Assembly (NCBI GenBank): GCA_011947345.1
Contig: JAAVTG010000695.1
Coordinates: forward strand, 89,174-153,173
Length of the DNA: 64,000 nt
Source: Phytophthora quininea
Taxonomy: Eukaryota; Oomycota; Peronosporomycetes; Peronosporales; Peronosporaceae
Direction: 5' to 3'
Below the pieces are notes generated by a model. That model was not told the DNA's origin and did not search any database. It saw only the letters and a program-made list of their open reading frames with translations. This document shows, in pieces, positions 45,196 to 55,419 of the stretch (the stretch's first letter is position 1; every line of letters begins with the position of its first letter). The position numbers and the translations under genes are program-made.

Positions 45196-46744
45196 TTACT
45201 CGTTGCTCAGCGTTTGGTCGATGTACGCAGCCACCTTGTCACCGATGCCGCCCAGCTTCTTGGCGTCTGCTCCATTCTTGATAGCCACATCTGCGTCACG
45301 CAACTTGCGTGCTGCGCGCAAGAAGGCCGTCCCACGTCCGGTGTGGCGCTTGTGGAGCTGGTCCTCACCGTACTCCACCAAAGGGTCCACCAGCAATTGG
45401 TTCTGCTCCACCTTAGCAGGTTTGCTGCAGACATCCTTCACAATCGGAGGCACCATCGCATCCGGCTCACGAACTCCGTATTCGCTGCCTTCCTCTTCTT
45501 CTTCATCTTCATCAAATTCGTAGTCCTCGTCGCTGTCTGCATGGCCTTGCTGTATAATCTGGTCGATCTTATCAGCAAGTCGACTCCCAACCATCTCGAT
45601 CTCCTTGCTGGCTTGCTGGCCCGACGTCACGATCGTTTTCGAGTTGCGGATCGCCGCCGCAGCACGAAGATGAGAGATGCCCTTTCCGCGGTGACCCGAG
45701 TGCAGGTGGCTGTCACCATAGTCGATCAATGCATTGACGATCGCTTGGTTTTCTGGACAAGTGGCAGGTTTCTCCAGCAAGTCCTTGACGATCGGAGCCA
45801 CCGGCGCATTCTCACCACCGGAACTTCCGTGCGAGTAGCTCTTGCTACCAGTAGTCGTTCCAGTGTCCTTGACAATCCGTCCATGCTTCAGAATTTGGTC
45901 AATCTTGTCGGCAATTACATCACCGACCAGCGGCACACTCGTACGGGCTTGAGACCCGGACTTCACGACTTGGTCTGTGAGCTGCAACTCGCGCGCGGCT
46001 CGAAGATGACTCGTACCTTTCCCAGAACTGCCAAAGTACAGCTCGTGCTCTCCAAACTTGGCAAGCTCGTCCACCAGCTTCTGATTCTCGGGACAGTAGG
46101 CTTGCGAGCCACGCACTTCGGCGACCAATTCTGGAGGCTGATGCTCCTCCACATCCGAGCTCACGTTTTGGTCGGAGGTGTCATCTTCCAGCTTCCCCTT
46201 CGCCAACACTTGCTCGATCTGGGACGCGATTTTGCTCCCCACCATGGGCACAGCACGTGCGTCCACACCCGACGTAATCGCCTTGGGGTAGTCGCGAATG
46301 TGGAGTGCAGCTCGCAAGTGTGAGACGCCCTTGCCCGTGTGTCCGCGGTTTAGTTGTTGCTCGCCATAGTTCGTGAAGGCGTCCACCAGTTTCTGGTTCG
46401 CTGCGTTGGCTGCGGGCTTCTCGCGAGCTTCTTCGACCAGCCGAATTGTCTTGTGCGGCGCCATAGACTCTTCTTGCTGAGTGGCCACTGCGTTTCCTTC
46501 CATCTCGTCGTCACCATTTCCAGCTTCGCCCTTGCTCTTCTTGCTCGGCTGACTCGCATTCTCCCCGGCAGGGTGGCCGCGTTTGTTTCGGCCAACTTGG
46601 CAGTCAACTTTTTCAATGCACCCTACGAAGGAGAGGCCAAAGAGGTAAAAAGCCCGCATCAAGACCAAAATGTTCGACTCTTACCTCTTCATCTCCGGTG
46701 GAAGCTCCCAGCGCCGTCGATATCTCTGTCGAAGCTTCAAACAT
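45196..46744 (-). CDS. Protein with four tandem DNA polymerase beta-like HhH domains
   Basis: Two exons: 46744-46685 and 46622-45196, with a 62-nt intron. After joining and adding one base at the C4 run 46563-46566, the protein starts MFEASTEISTALGAS. Four repeats of about 85 residues follow (46452-46192, 46128-45880, 45798-45544, 45450-45205), each with an NQxLVDAL-YGE helix, a GKGxSHLRAA segment and a helix-hairpin-helix xVGxxIADKIDQIL; the last reads LGGIGDKVAAYIDQTL, almost the pol beta/TdT 8-kDa consensus. Acidic linkers join them. No polymerase, nuclease or helicase domain is present, so DNA binding is the only supported role. An upstream frame (46973-46737) may add an N-terminal extension. 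A deleted copy lies at 29965-30440. Confidence 0.75.
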
Positions 46745-47276
46745 GTTCTACGTACACATTAAGTGACTGAGCATACCAACGCCTACAAGATTGCATCTTC
46801 TTCACTACCTCAGGTAGGTGAACGCCGTTCGACTTGCACTTATTCCACAAACGCCCAAGTGCCGGATACAGCGTTGACTCGAACTCGTCCCCGCCCATTT
46901 CTGCGGATGTTCTTCGTGGGGCAAAAGAGAAAATGAGGTCCGTGTGCGACGGAGGATCAACGGTAGCCTGCAATTCAACACGGGACGAGGATTAACCAGC
47001 CACAAACTCGTCCTCGAGAAGACGTCGTGACGAGGCGAACGTGCAACATCATACTCGATAGATTGTTATCCCTGTTCATTGGCAACTTCCACCTATCTTG
47101 CGTTGAGATGGAATTATGAGATGGGGGTCACGACCTACCAAGCAGGCCTTCTTGCAAGCGATCGGCCCAAAACGAACGACATCGAAGCAAACAATGAGGG
47201 TGTCTCGGTTCCCTTTCCCATAGTCGCCAGGTTTTCGCCTTCAGTCTTTCATTCAACTCGGTCAAAACGCTTCCAA

Positions 47277-48167
47277 ATGTCGTCGCCACCAGAACTGCCG
47301 AAGCCCCGCGTTCTCGATGACAACAGCGTCAAGTTTACCGGCTTCGGGACGGCGCATCTGCGTGCGATTGAGAGTGCTCGATCTGATCATCTCATCTACG
47401 ACCCTTTTGCGGGGCTGCTCACGCAGAACAATCGCGCCGAACTCGCGAAGTTCGCGGTTGAGATGTCCAAGGATCGCAGTTCACTAACAGACTTGATTGC
47501 CATCCGAACTCGCTACCTTGACGAAGCGCTGATGCGCCGGAACGATGAAATTCAACAAGTTGTGATTCTTGGCGCTGGGTTTGACACTCGCGCGTATCGG
47601 ATGGAGTCACTTCGAGGGTGTCACGTGCTGGAACTCGATCAAGCTGGCGAAGTATTTGACATCAAGAGCAAAGTGCTCCAGGAAATTCACGCGCCTATGG
47701 TAGCACAGAAACTCGACTACATCGTAGCTGACTTGGCTGATAACGATTGGGACGGCAAAATTCGGGCTCATGGCTTTCAGTCAAGTGCGCCGTCGTTTTG
47801 GGTCATGGAAGGCTTACTGCCATACATGAAGCGCTCGGATATCGTCGAGTTACTAGATACGATCGACGCGTTGTCGGCCCCGCAAGCGAGTTCTGGGCTG
47901 ACATGGCGACGCAGATGACGTTCACATTTGGTGATATGGGGAATACTCCGTGAAATACGGCGAAGAGGATCCGATGCATGGTGTTCTGAGCGAAATTCCT
48001 GGTGCCTAATGAATCTAGCTTCTCTGGAACAAGGAGGAGAGCATTTCGGCCGCAAGTGGATTCCCATCGATTCCGTAAAGAGCGTCTCCGTGTCGTTCAT
48101 GGTCGGGGTGAAACCAGTTCCCGCTGTTGTATCCGAGAAAGAGCTATGCCCTGGGCTGGACTTCTAG
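47277..48167 (+). CDS. LCMT-type SAM-dependent methyltransferase, broken frame
   Basis: Leucine carboxyl methyltransferase-fold protein of the type frequent in actinobacteria, fungi and oomycetes. FTGFGTAHLRAIESARSDHL and YDPFAGLL open the domain; IAIRTRYLDEAL, VVILGAGFDTRAYRM (SAM site), VLELDQAGEVFDIK and APSFWVMEGLLPYM follow. After 47875 the frame shifts at C4 (47878-47881), near 47950 and near 48001, yet the pieces stay recognisable: FWADMATQMTFTFGDMGN, YGEEDPMHGVLSEIP, and GEHFGRKWIPIDSV to the stop at 48167. Three breaks in 130 bp suggest either poor sequence or the start of decay. Substrate unknown. Confidence 0.65.
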
Positions 48168-48260
48168 AGGAGACGCTCTTAGTCACGGATCGGAAGGCTG
48201 TTCGTAGTGGCAGTTGAAAGTTTGCTCATTCCTGAATTTCTTGTTGTTTTGTAATGTCAA

Positions 48261-50964
48261 TTAAGGACTGCAACCAAGCCACGCTTCGAATTCCACATTA
48301 CATGGCCGCCCAATGTGATATTTGATCTGTTGGCGTCGCAGTTTAAGGACGTCTCGATTTCCACTGCACGATATAGGCAGAAAGCGTTCGCTGTAGCAAA
48401 TTCCTTGGTCTCCATCTCCTGGTTTTGCAGTTTCCTCATCCAACTTACATTCCCGATACAGAATTCCTTGACATTGCGCCATACTGCGCTCCAAAGCTGC
48501 TTCTTGATCGGCTTCCGATGGTGGAACGCCGGAGACAGTAGAGTTATCTTGCATTGGTGGTGGTCCAATATTCCCATTGCCACCACCTATCTGATCGGGT
48601 GGAGGGGTCCCTTTGGTGCTGCACAGATTGTCGAATTAAAGGCACGGAACAGCTCTAGCGTGGCAGGAGCAGCAGTTTGTTCAGGAGACAAACATGTCAA
48701 CGATTCATGGTCTTGCGGGCCAAAACCTCCGCAACTACTGCTTCCGAGATCGCAAACCGTTCCCAAGAAGCCGTTGCAGCAGAGATAACTGGGGTCAACG
48801 ACTAGAAGTTTTAGTCGCTGTCGAGAGCGCGAGATGTCCGGAAAGATTTCAAGCTTGGACAGCATTAATGCCAACACAATTTCGAGACGGTCCATGAGTG
48901 CAAAACTTGGTGGGAGTTCGCGGATTGCTTCCAGTCCTGCCATAGTAATCCACCGTAAATTTGGGATCCCTGCAGCATCCGGAAGCCCTGGCAGCATGGG
49001 GTGCGCGCCTAAATGCAAGAAGGTGAACTTGTGCATGTTATCGAATAAACCTTTAGGCAGTGACGTCAGACTCAGCATCGTCGACTTGCCCTCAATATGC
49101 AGGAATTCAAGCTCCGTAAATTCGGCAGCCCAAGGCGGCAGGGTGGTAGTGTGCGTGAATATCAAAGCCCTAACAATGAGTGTTATCAATCAGATTTACA
49201 AATACTGTTAGTCAGTCAAGCGAACTTACATGTGCTTAAGACTTAAGCATCGTCGAAGCATATCTGGTAGAACGGGTAGCTTTCGGTTCACTATTTGAAT
49301 GATCTCCAGGTCGCCTGAAGCTGCGAGATTCGAGACTGCCGCAGTAGCGTCAGGCGGGTCCCTCCATAATGCGTATGTCTTAGGGGCGAAATCCACGTCA
49401 ATAAGCACTCGACATGGACACAGGAAGTCGTTAGAGCTGCTGTGAAAATAGGCACGCTATCACCGCTAGAACTGGACAGCCACCAGCGGTGGGCATGCAT
49501 CGTACAAGTCGGGAACGACGAACAAGCTTGCTGTGACTGATGCACACTTCCCACCGCGTAACCTGCCGTAGCTACGGCCATAGCCAGCAATACCAGAGCC
49601 AGGGGATGTTTTCTTGGGTAGATACCGCTTCGAGTCTGCTTGGACATGTTCGACGTCGTCGCAGACCGTACGTGCGCACGAAGCAGTCGAACCAAACGCC
49701 GGAGTCCGATCAACAGTAAAATGTTGTTACAAATGCGGGCGACACAAACTCCAGCAGACTGGAATCGAAGACCTTGAAGGCTTTTGAAAACCCTCGCCGT
49801 TTGTTCCGGGTTGGCATGTATCCGCGCGGAATTTTCGAACGACCAGCCCGGAAAAATGTCGTCAATGAGTTTTTGGCTAGCTCGGTCAAAGTCAAACGTA
49901 GACAAACAGTAGACAAGCACCAGCACTGGGAATCCAATAGCAATCAGCAAGTCCAAGCTACATGGCGACAAGAACCGTTAGAGCAAACCAGAAAACACTC
50001 ATTTAACGCACGTACAGGGAATCGATGAATGCCTCGCCAATATGGGAAGGAGGCGACGGATAGTATATCAGCACAACGATAACGAGAGCATTGCAAATGA
50101 CCATCGAAGTGCACGCCACAACTAAAGGCAACGGGAATCCTGCCTCCAGGACCTGGTACAGCATGTACTGCTGAATGGCCACGTCTGCAACTTTTATCCA
50201 GACGCGCTGTTCATTTCCACAAACCATTAGCGACACAAAAGTCCACAATCTCCTTGCTAAACGCGCACCATTATTTTTCGGGTGTCGCTGTTCTTGCGCC
50301 GTAGTTCCCAGCTGAAGTTACCGACCCTGTTTCGGAGAGTAGATAGAAAGGTTGCATTCTCCGGTACAGATTTTTCTTGCACAGGCGATGATGAAACGAA
50401 GCCAATATGTCGGTGCACGAATTGCGATCGAAGATCCTTCGAAGTCTGCAAGGACTGAATCAATTGCACCATTGATGTTCCACGCTGAGGCACAACAGAA
50501 GTGTGCTGTCTGCCCCATCCAAACAACAACGCGCCAACGTAAACGTATCCGACTGCTACGACGGACAGTCCGAACATACTCAGCCCCGAGAGAAAAGGTG
50601 ATGGCTCAACGAGTAACCAAAACGCGCCATTGTCGAGCTCCGTCGTTCCCATGACGTAATTAATCGCCTGGTTGGGAGCAACGGTCAACAGTACAAGCCA
50701 TATCGTCCAGCTCAAACACACGACAAGTATCAAAACGATCGCCACGAAAAAGGGCGAGATTGATGCCACAGAGTAGGATCTGGATCGGTTTGCTTGGTCG
50801 TCTCCAGTGTAGACCCTGAGCAGGTTCATCAACGTGGAAATGAGTGTCGTGTGCACTGCGCACGCTGCTGAGTCTGGAGGTGGTCCAGGAGCTTTTGGCC
50901 GATTGCTCTTATCTACCTGGTGGCGAATCCACTTGCTCGGTATCAGTGGCATCGATCGCCCCAT
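48261..50964 (-). CDS. WLGC-type membrane protein with leucine-rich repeats
   Basis: Large oomycete-type membrane protein. N-terminal part with several TM segments (SPFFVAIVLILVVCLSWTIW, PFLSGLSMFGLSVVAVGYVY, LEAGFPLPLVVACTSMVICN, LLIAIGFPVLVLVYCL, HPLALVLLAMAVATAGYAVG), then degenerate LRRs (LPPWAAEFTELEFLHIEG, FTFLHLGAHPML, NLRWITMAGLEAIRELP), and a cysteine-containing C-terminus ending VEFEAWLGCSP, the motif naming the WLGC domain. Introns 49958-50015 and 49171-49229. Frame breaks at 50274-50278 (T5), about 49455 and 48604-48607 (G4) all need one more base. A surface receptor or scaffold role is possible but unproven. Confidence 0.75.
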
Positions 50965-51146
50965 GTTTCTCGAGTTTTTGGCTTGATATCGACCGCAATA
51001 GTGCTATCAGCGCTAAACAAAGCACAAGGGGGCTAAGATAAGGAACGAGGACAATTCATTACTTGCTGTGGAGCAGATTAGAGAAAACCATGCAAAATAG
51101 GAGAAACGTACTACACGTACGGTTGGTGGGGCTGGACAATATCACG
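50965..51146. other. Short spacer
   Basis: Promoter of the WLGC gene and 3' flank of the disordered protein; nothing else seen. Confidence 0.4.
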
Positions 51147-52170
51147 TTATGCCGTCGGCTCCACCATCGTCTCCGGAGTAGGAGCATGAGAGACAGCCTC
51201 GGTAACCGCGTCAAGATTCGTTTCCTTGTTCGCCTGCTCCTCCACGGTGCTGGCCTTGAGCGGCGACCCGTGCGGCTTGCTGTTCACAGGCTCGTCAGCG
51301 TCAACCGAGTTTGTGGCAACATTTTCCTTTCCAGTAGTGTTGCGCACCTTCGCCATGGGCATCGCCTTCCGTCCCGCAGAAGCAGCCTTCACTGCAGGCG
51401 ATGCAGTGCGTGCACCTCTATTCAATCCATTCTTCGGTGCAAAGCTGGACTCTACAGTCAGCGGCGGAAGCGGTCCGCTATAGGGCGTGTAGCTGAAGTG
51501 ACGTCTCTCAGAGCTGGTGGTCGGGGTCTTGGGCGTCTTCTCCGTCGACATGGCTCGATTCGTTCTCATAGGAGTGTGGTTCCTCTTGCTTTGGATGGGT
51601 GTACGGACAGGAGGCGGCGTCGCCTTGGCATGGGCGCTGACAATAGCAGCAGTTCGACTGGCGGACGAAGCAGTGGGTCTAGCAAAGGAGAACTCCTTTT
51701 CGTCTGCTTGGTGCTTGATCCCGTCAAGGTTGACGCCCTCGCTCTCTTGTTCTGCTCATGTTGTTGCAGTGTTGGCTCTGTCTGTAGGTTACGCTCATGG
51801 AGAGCGTCAAACTTGCGCTTGGTAGCCGAGTTGACAGACGACGGCGTCTTCTGCAGCTTCTGAGGCTGTGGGGTAGGCGTTTTGGTGGTCGAAGCAGCTT
51901 GTGGCTTAGATGGAGTGGCTGTTTGCTGCTTGGCTGGCGTCTGGGGCTTCGGTTGCTCCGTTTCCATCGAATCTTCTTGTGCTCTACGTGTTCCTCGCTC
52001 TTGGTAGCGCTCTCTTCCTGCACCTCGTTCATGGTCTCCTCTTGCTGCTTTGGGGTCGCGTCGGCGGAGGCCTCTAGCTGACGTTCAGGACTCGCAGTCT
52101 TGATGGGAGATGGAGGCGTAGGCGCCTGCTGCTCGGGCCTGGCTTCCTCTGTCTGCGGCGTCGGCTCCAT
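51147..52170 (-). CDS. Low-complexity, probably nuclear protein of unknown function
   Basis: Pro/Thr/Ser/Gln-rich from ATG 52170. Two one-base breaks (near 51974 and about 51760) join three frames: MEPTPQTEEARPEQQAPTPP..., then METEQPKPQTPAKQQ... with KRKFDALHERNLQTEPTL, then DGIKHQADEKEFSFARPTA leading to the C-terminus HAPTPETMVEPTA. The KRKFDALHERNL segment with following basic residues resembles short motifs of spindle-associated proteins, but I do not assign a family. No intron or membrane segment. Many TP and SP sites suggest CDK/MAPK phosphorylation. Confidence 0.55.
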
Positions 52171-52276
52171 GATCAGAAGGGATTTTGAAGAGTGTTCGCG
52201 CCAGTTTTGAATTTCAAACGATAGAAAAACGTTTTTATAGTTGAAGCTAATGATTGGCAAAAGGCAACTTGCCTTT

Positions 52277-53650
52277 TCAAAACATCGTTGCGACCAACTC
52301 CATCAATTGGTCACTAAAGCTTTTTAGTGAGAACTTACCAACCGCTTGTTCTTTGCCTGCGTTCCCCATTCTCTCAGCTCGATCATTATTGGCCGGCCCG
52401 AGAAGCTGCAACATCGCATCGGCAAAAGACTCTGGCGAACTTTCACATAGAAACCCAGTCTTGCCGTGCAGCACAGTCTCGATGGGTCCTCCACTGTTCA
52501 CTGCAATCACTGGAGTACCGAGAGCCATCGCTTCGACTGGCACAATCCCAAAATGCTCGTTCGAAGGCGTATACAGCACAGCGCGAGCTGTAGCAAGCAA
52601 ATTCTTCTTTTGACGTCCGAGACTGAAGTGCAGAACTCGACGTGTAATTCCAGTCCTCGAGCTGTGGCCTCGTGCTGCAATTCTCGTAGGTATGCTAGGT
52701 TTTCGGCGTTGTTGGGGTCGTATCCTCCAGCGGCCACCAGATTAACAGGCTTAAACTCTGACGAAGACAGCTTCTTCTGGATTACTTGGAGTGCTTGGAT
52801 TGCGAGTAGGATGTTTTTCTTTCTCTCGAACCGGTTGAGTGAGACGAACAAGTTCAGGTCACGTGGCTGCAAAGGCACCAAACTTGTGTATCCAGCGACA
52901 TCGACAGGAGGATACAGGACGCCGAAATCGCGCTGTGCAGCTCGAGGAAATGTGACTTCAAACATCCGTCGAGAAAACTTGCTGTTGGCTACGACCACGT
53001 CGGAGCACACTGCATAAAATATCAAACGGGATTAGTATGAACCACGTTTTCAGAGTATTGGGGTTCTTACGTGTGGAGATTCCTTCGAGGAAGTCGAACG
53101 GAATGCGGTACAGCGCCTTCAGCTTGGATCCGTCGGTGTTACTTTGTACTTTGTCCGGGAAGTGGCCGAAGAAGAGTACAGGCTTGCCCAGCGCGCGTAA
53201 GATGGGAATGGTAATGGACACTTGGTCCACGAAGAATGCGTCCACGTCGTCAAAGTATTTCAGAATGACCACAAAAGTCACGAAGACGATCCGTGTCACA
53301 GTGCACAAGGCGTGCAGTTTGCCGAAAATGTTGCATGGGAGCCAGTCGCCATACACGTAGATGCACTTGGAAAGAGGTCCGTCCGCCTTGGTCTCTTCGA
53401 AGCAGTGGGTCTTGTCGTGGTGAGCAGTGAACATGTTGACTACAGCACCCTTGTTTTGCAGTGACAGCATCGCATTGACGACGAGATTCTCGGCACCTCC
53501 GATGCCAAAGTCTGGGTGGATGAACGCCACGCGAAGTCTGGATGGTGCGGGTCCAAACGACTTCTTTGGCCGTCGACAGCCGTATATGAAGACTTGAATG
53601 AGCAGCAGCAACAGCAAAGCTGCTGAAACAACGGCAAAGACAAACATCAT
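52277..53650 (-). CDS. ALG2: ALG2 mannosyltransferase of the dolichol pathway
   Basis: GT4 glycosyltransferase adding the alpha-1,3 and alpha-1,6 mannoses to the lipid-linked oligosaccharide on the cytosolic face of the ER. Exons 53650-53071 and 53009-52277 with a 61-nt intron. N-terminal TM anchor (VVSAALLLLLLIQVFIYG), then VAFIHPDFGIGGAENLVVNA, FGHFPDK, and after the intron VVVANSKFSRRMF, SLNRFERKKNILLAIQAL; the C-terminal sugar-nucleotide motif is PSNEHFGIVPVEAMALGTPVIAVNSGGP. One frame break at T4 (52608-52611): one more base joins VSDVK to KKNLLATARAVLYTP. Head-to-head with ALG11. Confidence 0.9.
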
Positions 53651-53909
53651 CTTACAGACGCTGAAATATACGAAATGGCGATTGTTGCCGAACTTTTGAC
53701 ATCGCCAGCTTACACGGACGTGGGGGCGATTGATTGGCTTGAATACCACAACTCATATTTGATGACTTCTGTTGATTGCTTGAACTTATGCTACCTGTAT
53801 GTTCCAGCTCATTTTGACGTGGGCGACTTTGATTGGATTGCAGCACTGTTAGCATGAAGCGAAACAAAATCGCAAACCTCATTCCGGTTTTCGCCATTTC
53901 CTTTCCAGA
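53651..53909. promoter_or_regulatory. Shared promoter of ALG2 and ALG11
   Basis: 259 bp between divergent start codons. Contains gattgg (CCAAT-box complement) twice, near 53731 and 53832, in an otherwise AT-rich stretch. Shared regulation of two consecutive pathway enzymes is inferred from position. Confidence 0.55.
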
Positions 53910-55391
53910 ATGTCATTTCTGCTGGGAATTCCTGCGCTTTTGGCTTTGTCGCTCATGTTGTTCCTTTTGATGACTCGTCGAAATTATACTTTTCGTCAAC
54001 GTTCAAGTTTTGCCAAGAACTTGCCGAAGAAGGCACTCTCCATTGGGGTTTTCCACCCCTACGCAAATGGTGGTGGAGGCGGTGAGAGAGTTCTCTACGG
54101 CGCAATGCTAGCTCTGGTGGAGCAGCTCAAACAGGCACCATCAGCATATTCACTGCAGCTGATTTTGTACACGGGTAACGATGGATTGACTGCAGACCAA
54201 TTGATCGACAAAGCCGCCGCACAATTTAACTTGCCGAAGCTGGTGGAGCTCCAGGTCGCCAAGTACATTCATCTCGTGGAGCTCCCGAGTCGAGATCTTT
54301 TGGATCCAAGTCGCTATCCAAGGTTCACGTTGTTGTGGCAAGCAATTGCTCAGTTCCGATTAGCACTGGATGCGTTCAAGGCCAGTCGCAAGCACGGAGT
54401 TTACCCGCAGTTTTGGATGGACACTCTGGGCTGTCCATTTTCATACCTGGTTGCCAGCATTGGATTTGGATGCACCGTGATCGCGTACACTCACTACCCC
54501 ATGATTTCCACGGATATGATCAAACGAGTCAAAAACCGCGAGCTAGGGCTTTGCAACGATGCAACAATCTCCAGCAGTTCGACGAGATCACTACTGAAGT
54601 ACATTTACTACCGCTTGTTTGCGGCAGTCTATGGTCTAGTTGGACGCTTTTGCACCGACGTCGCCATGGTTAATTCGACGTGGACTCGTAATCACATCAA
54701 AGCGCTATGGGGAGTAGCACCGAGTATCGTATACCCTGGCTGTGGCTCAATCGAGGACAACCTCGAGTTCGATCTGGAGAACCGAAAGCCGTTGGCGATT
54801 TCTCTCGCTCAATTTCGTCCGGAAAAGAACCACTTGCTTCAGCTCCAATCGCTTCACGCACTGTATAAAGCTCACGGCGAGGAAATGATCCCACGATTCC
54901 CAGATTTCAGGCTCGTAATGGCCGGAAGTTGCCCGACGAAAGCAAGCAAAGAGTTGGTCGAGAGTCTCAAGCTGGAAGCTTCGAAGTTGGGTATCCGGGA
55001 CCACATTCAGTTCCTTGTGAGCCCAAGTTTTCAAGAATTGAAGCCGTACTTGCGATGCAGCTCCATCGGTATCCACACGATGACGAACGAACATTTTGGA
55101 ATTAGCAACGTCGAGATCATGGCTGCTGGTATTATTCACATTGCTCACAACTCGGCAGGCCCAAGACTGGACATTGTCAAACCAGGGACGGGATTTCTGG
55201 CGACTACAGCGGAAGAATATGCACACAAAATTTGGCTCGTGTTGAACGATGATCCTGTTCACGTTTTGAGGATGCGCGAAGCTGCTCGGGAGTCAACGCG
55301 AAGGTTTTCAGACGCAGAATTTAACTCGAATTTCTTGTCAGCCTTAGCATCTGTGCTTCCCGAGAAGCTGCGTGGGTTCATGAACAACTAA
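53910..55391 (+). CDS. ALG11: ALG11 alpha-1,2-mannosyltransferase
   Basis: Adds the two alpha-1,2 mannoses following the ALG2 step, completing Man5GlcNAc2-PP-dolichol on the cytosolic side of the ER. Uninterrupted frame of 493 residues. N-terminal signal anchor (MSFLLGIPALLALSLMLFLL), then IGVFHPYANGGGGGERVLYG, YTHYPMIS, AMVNSTWTRNHI, SLAQFRPEKNHLLQLQSL and the GT4 loop TMTNEHFGISNVEIMAAGII. Length and motif order match the family. No intron, no frame break. Shares a promoter with ALG2 and is convergent with the TOGARAM gene, with 28 bp between stops. Confidence 0.95.
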   Translation: MSFLLGIPALLALSLMLFLLMTRRNYTFRQRSSFAKNLPKKALSIGVFHPYANGGGGGERVLYGAMLALVEQLKQAPSAYSLQLILYTGNDGLTADQLIDKAAAQFNLPKLVELQVAKYIHLVELPSRDLLDPSRYPRFTLLWQAIAQFRLALDAFKASRKHGVYPQFWMDTLGCPFSYLVASIGFGCTVIAYTHYPMISTDMIKRVKNRELGLCNDATISSSSTRSLLKYIYYRLFAAVYGLVGRFCTDVAMVNSTWTRNHIKALWGVAPSIVYPGCGSIEDNLEFDLENRKPLAISLAQFRPEKNHLLQLQSLHALYKAHGEEMIPRFPDFRLVMAGSCPTKASKELVESLKLEASKLGIRDHIQFLVSPSFQELKPYLRCSSIGIHTMTNEHFGISNVEIMAAGIIHIAHNSAGPRLDIVKPGTGFLATTAEEYAHKIWLVLNDDPVHVLRMREAARESTRRFSDAEFNSNFLSALASVLPEKLRGFMNN

Positions 55392-55419
55392 TTAATTGGT
55401 CGATCAAAAGCATCACATG

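Noticed and set aside
45112..46323. 403-residue plus-strand protein
   Set aside because: Antisense of the HhH-repeat gene; the minus strand carries the conserved domains.
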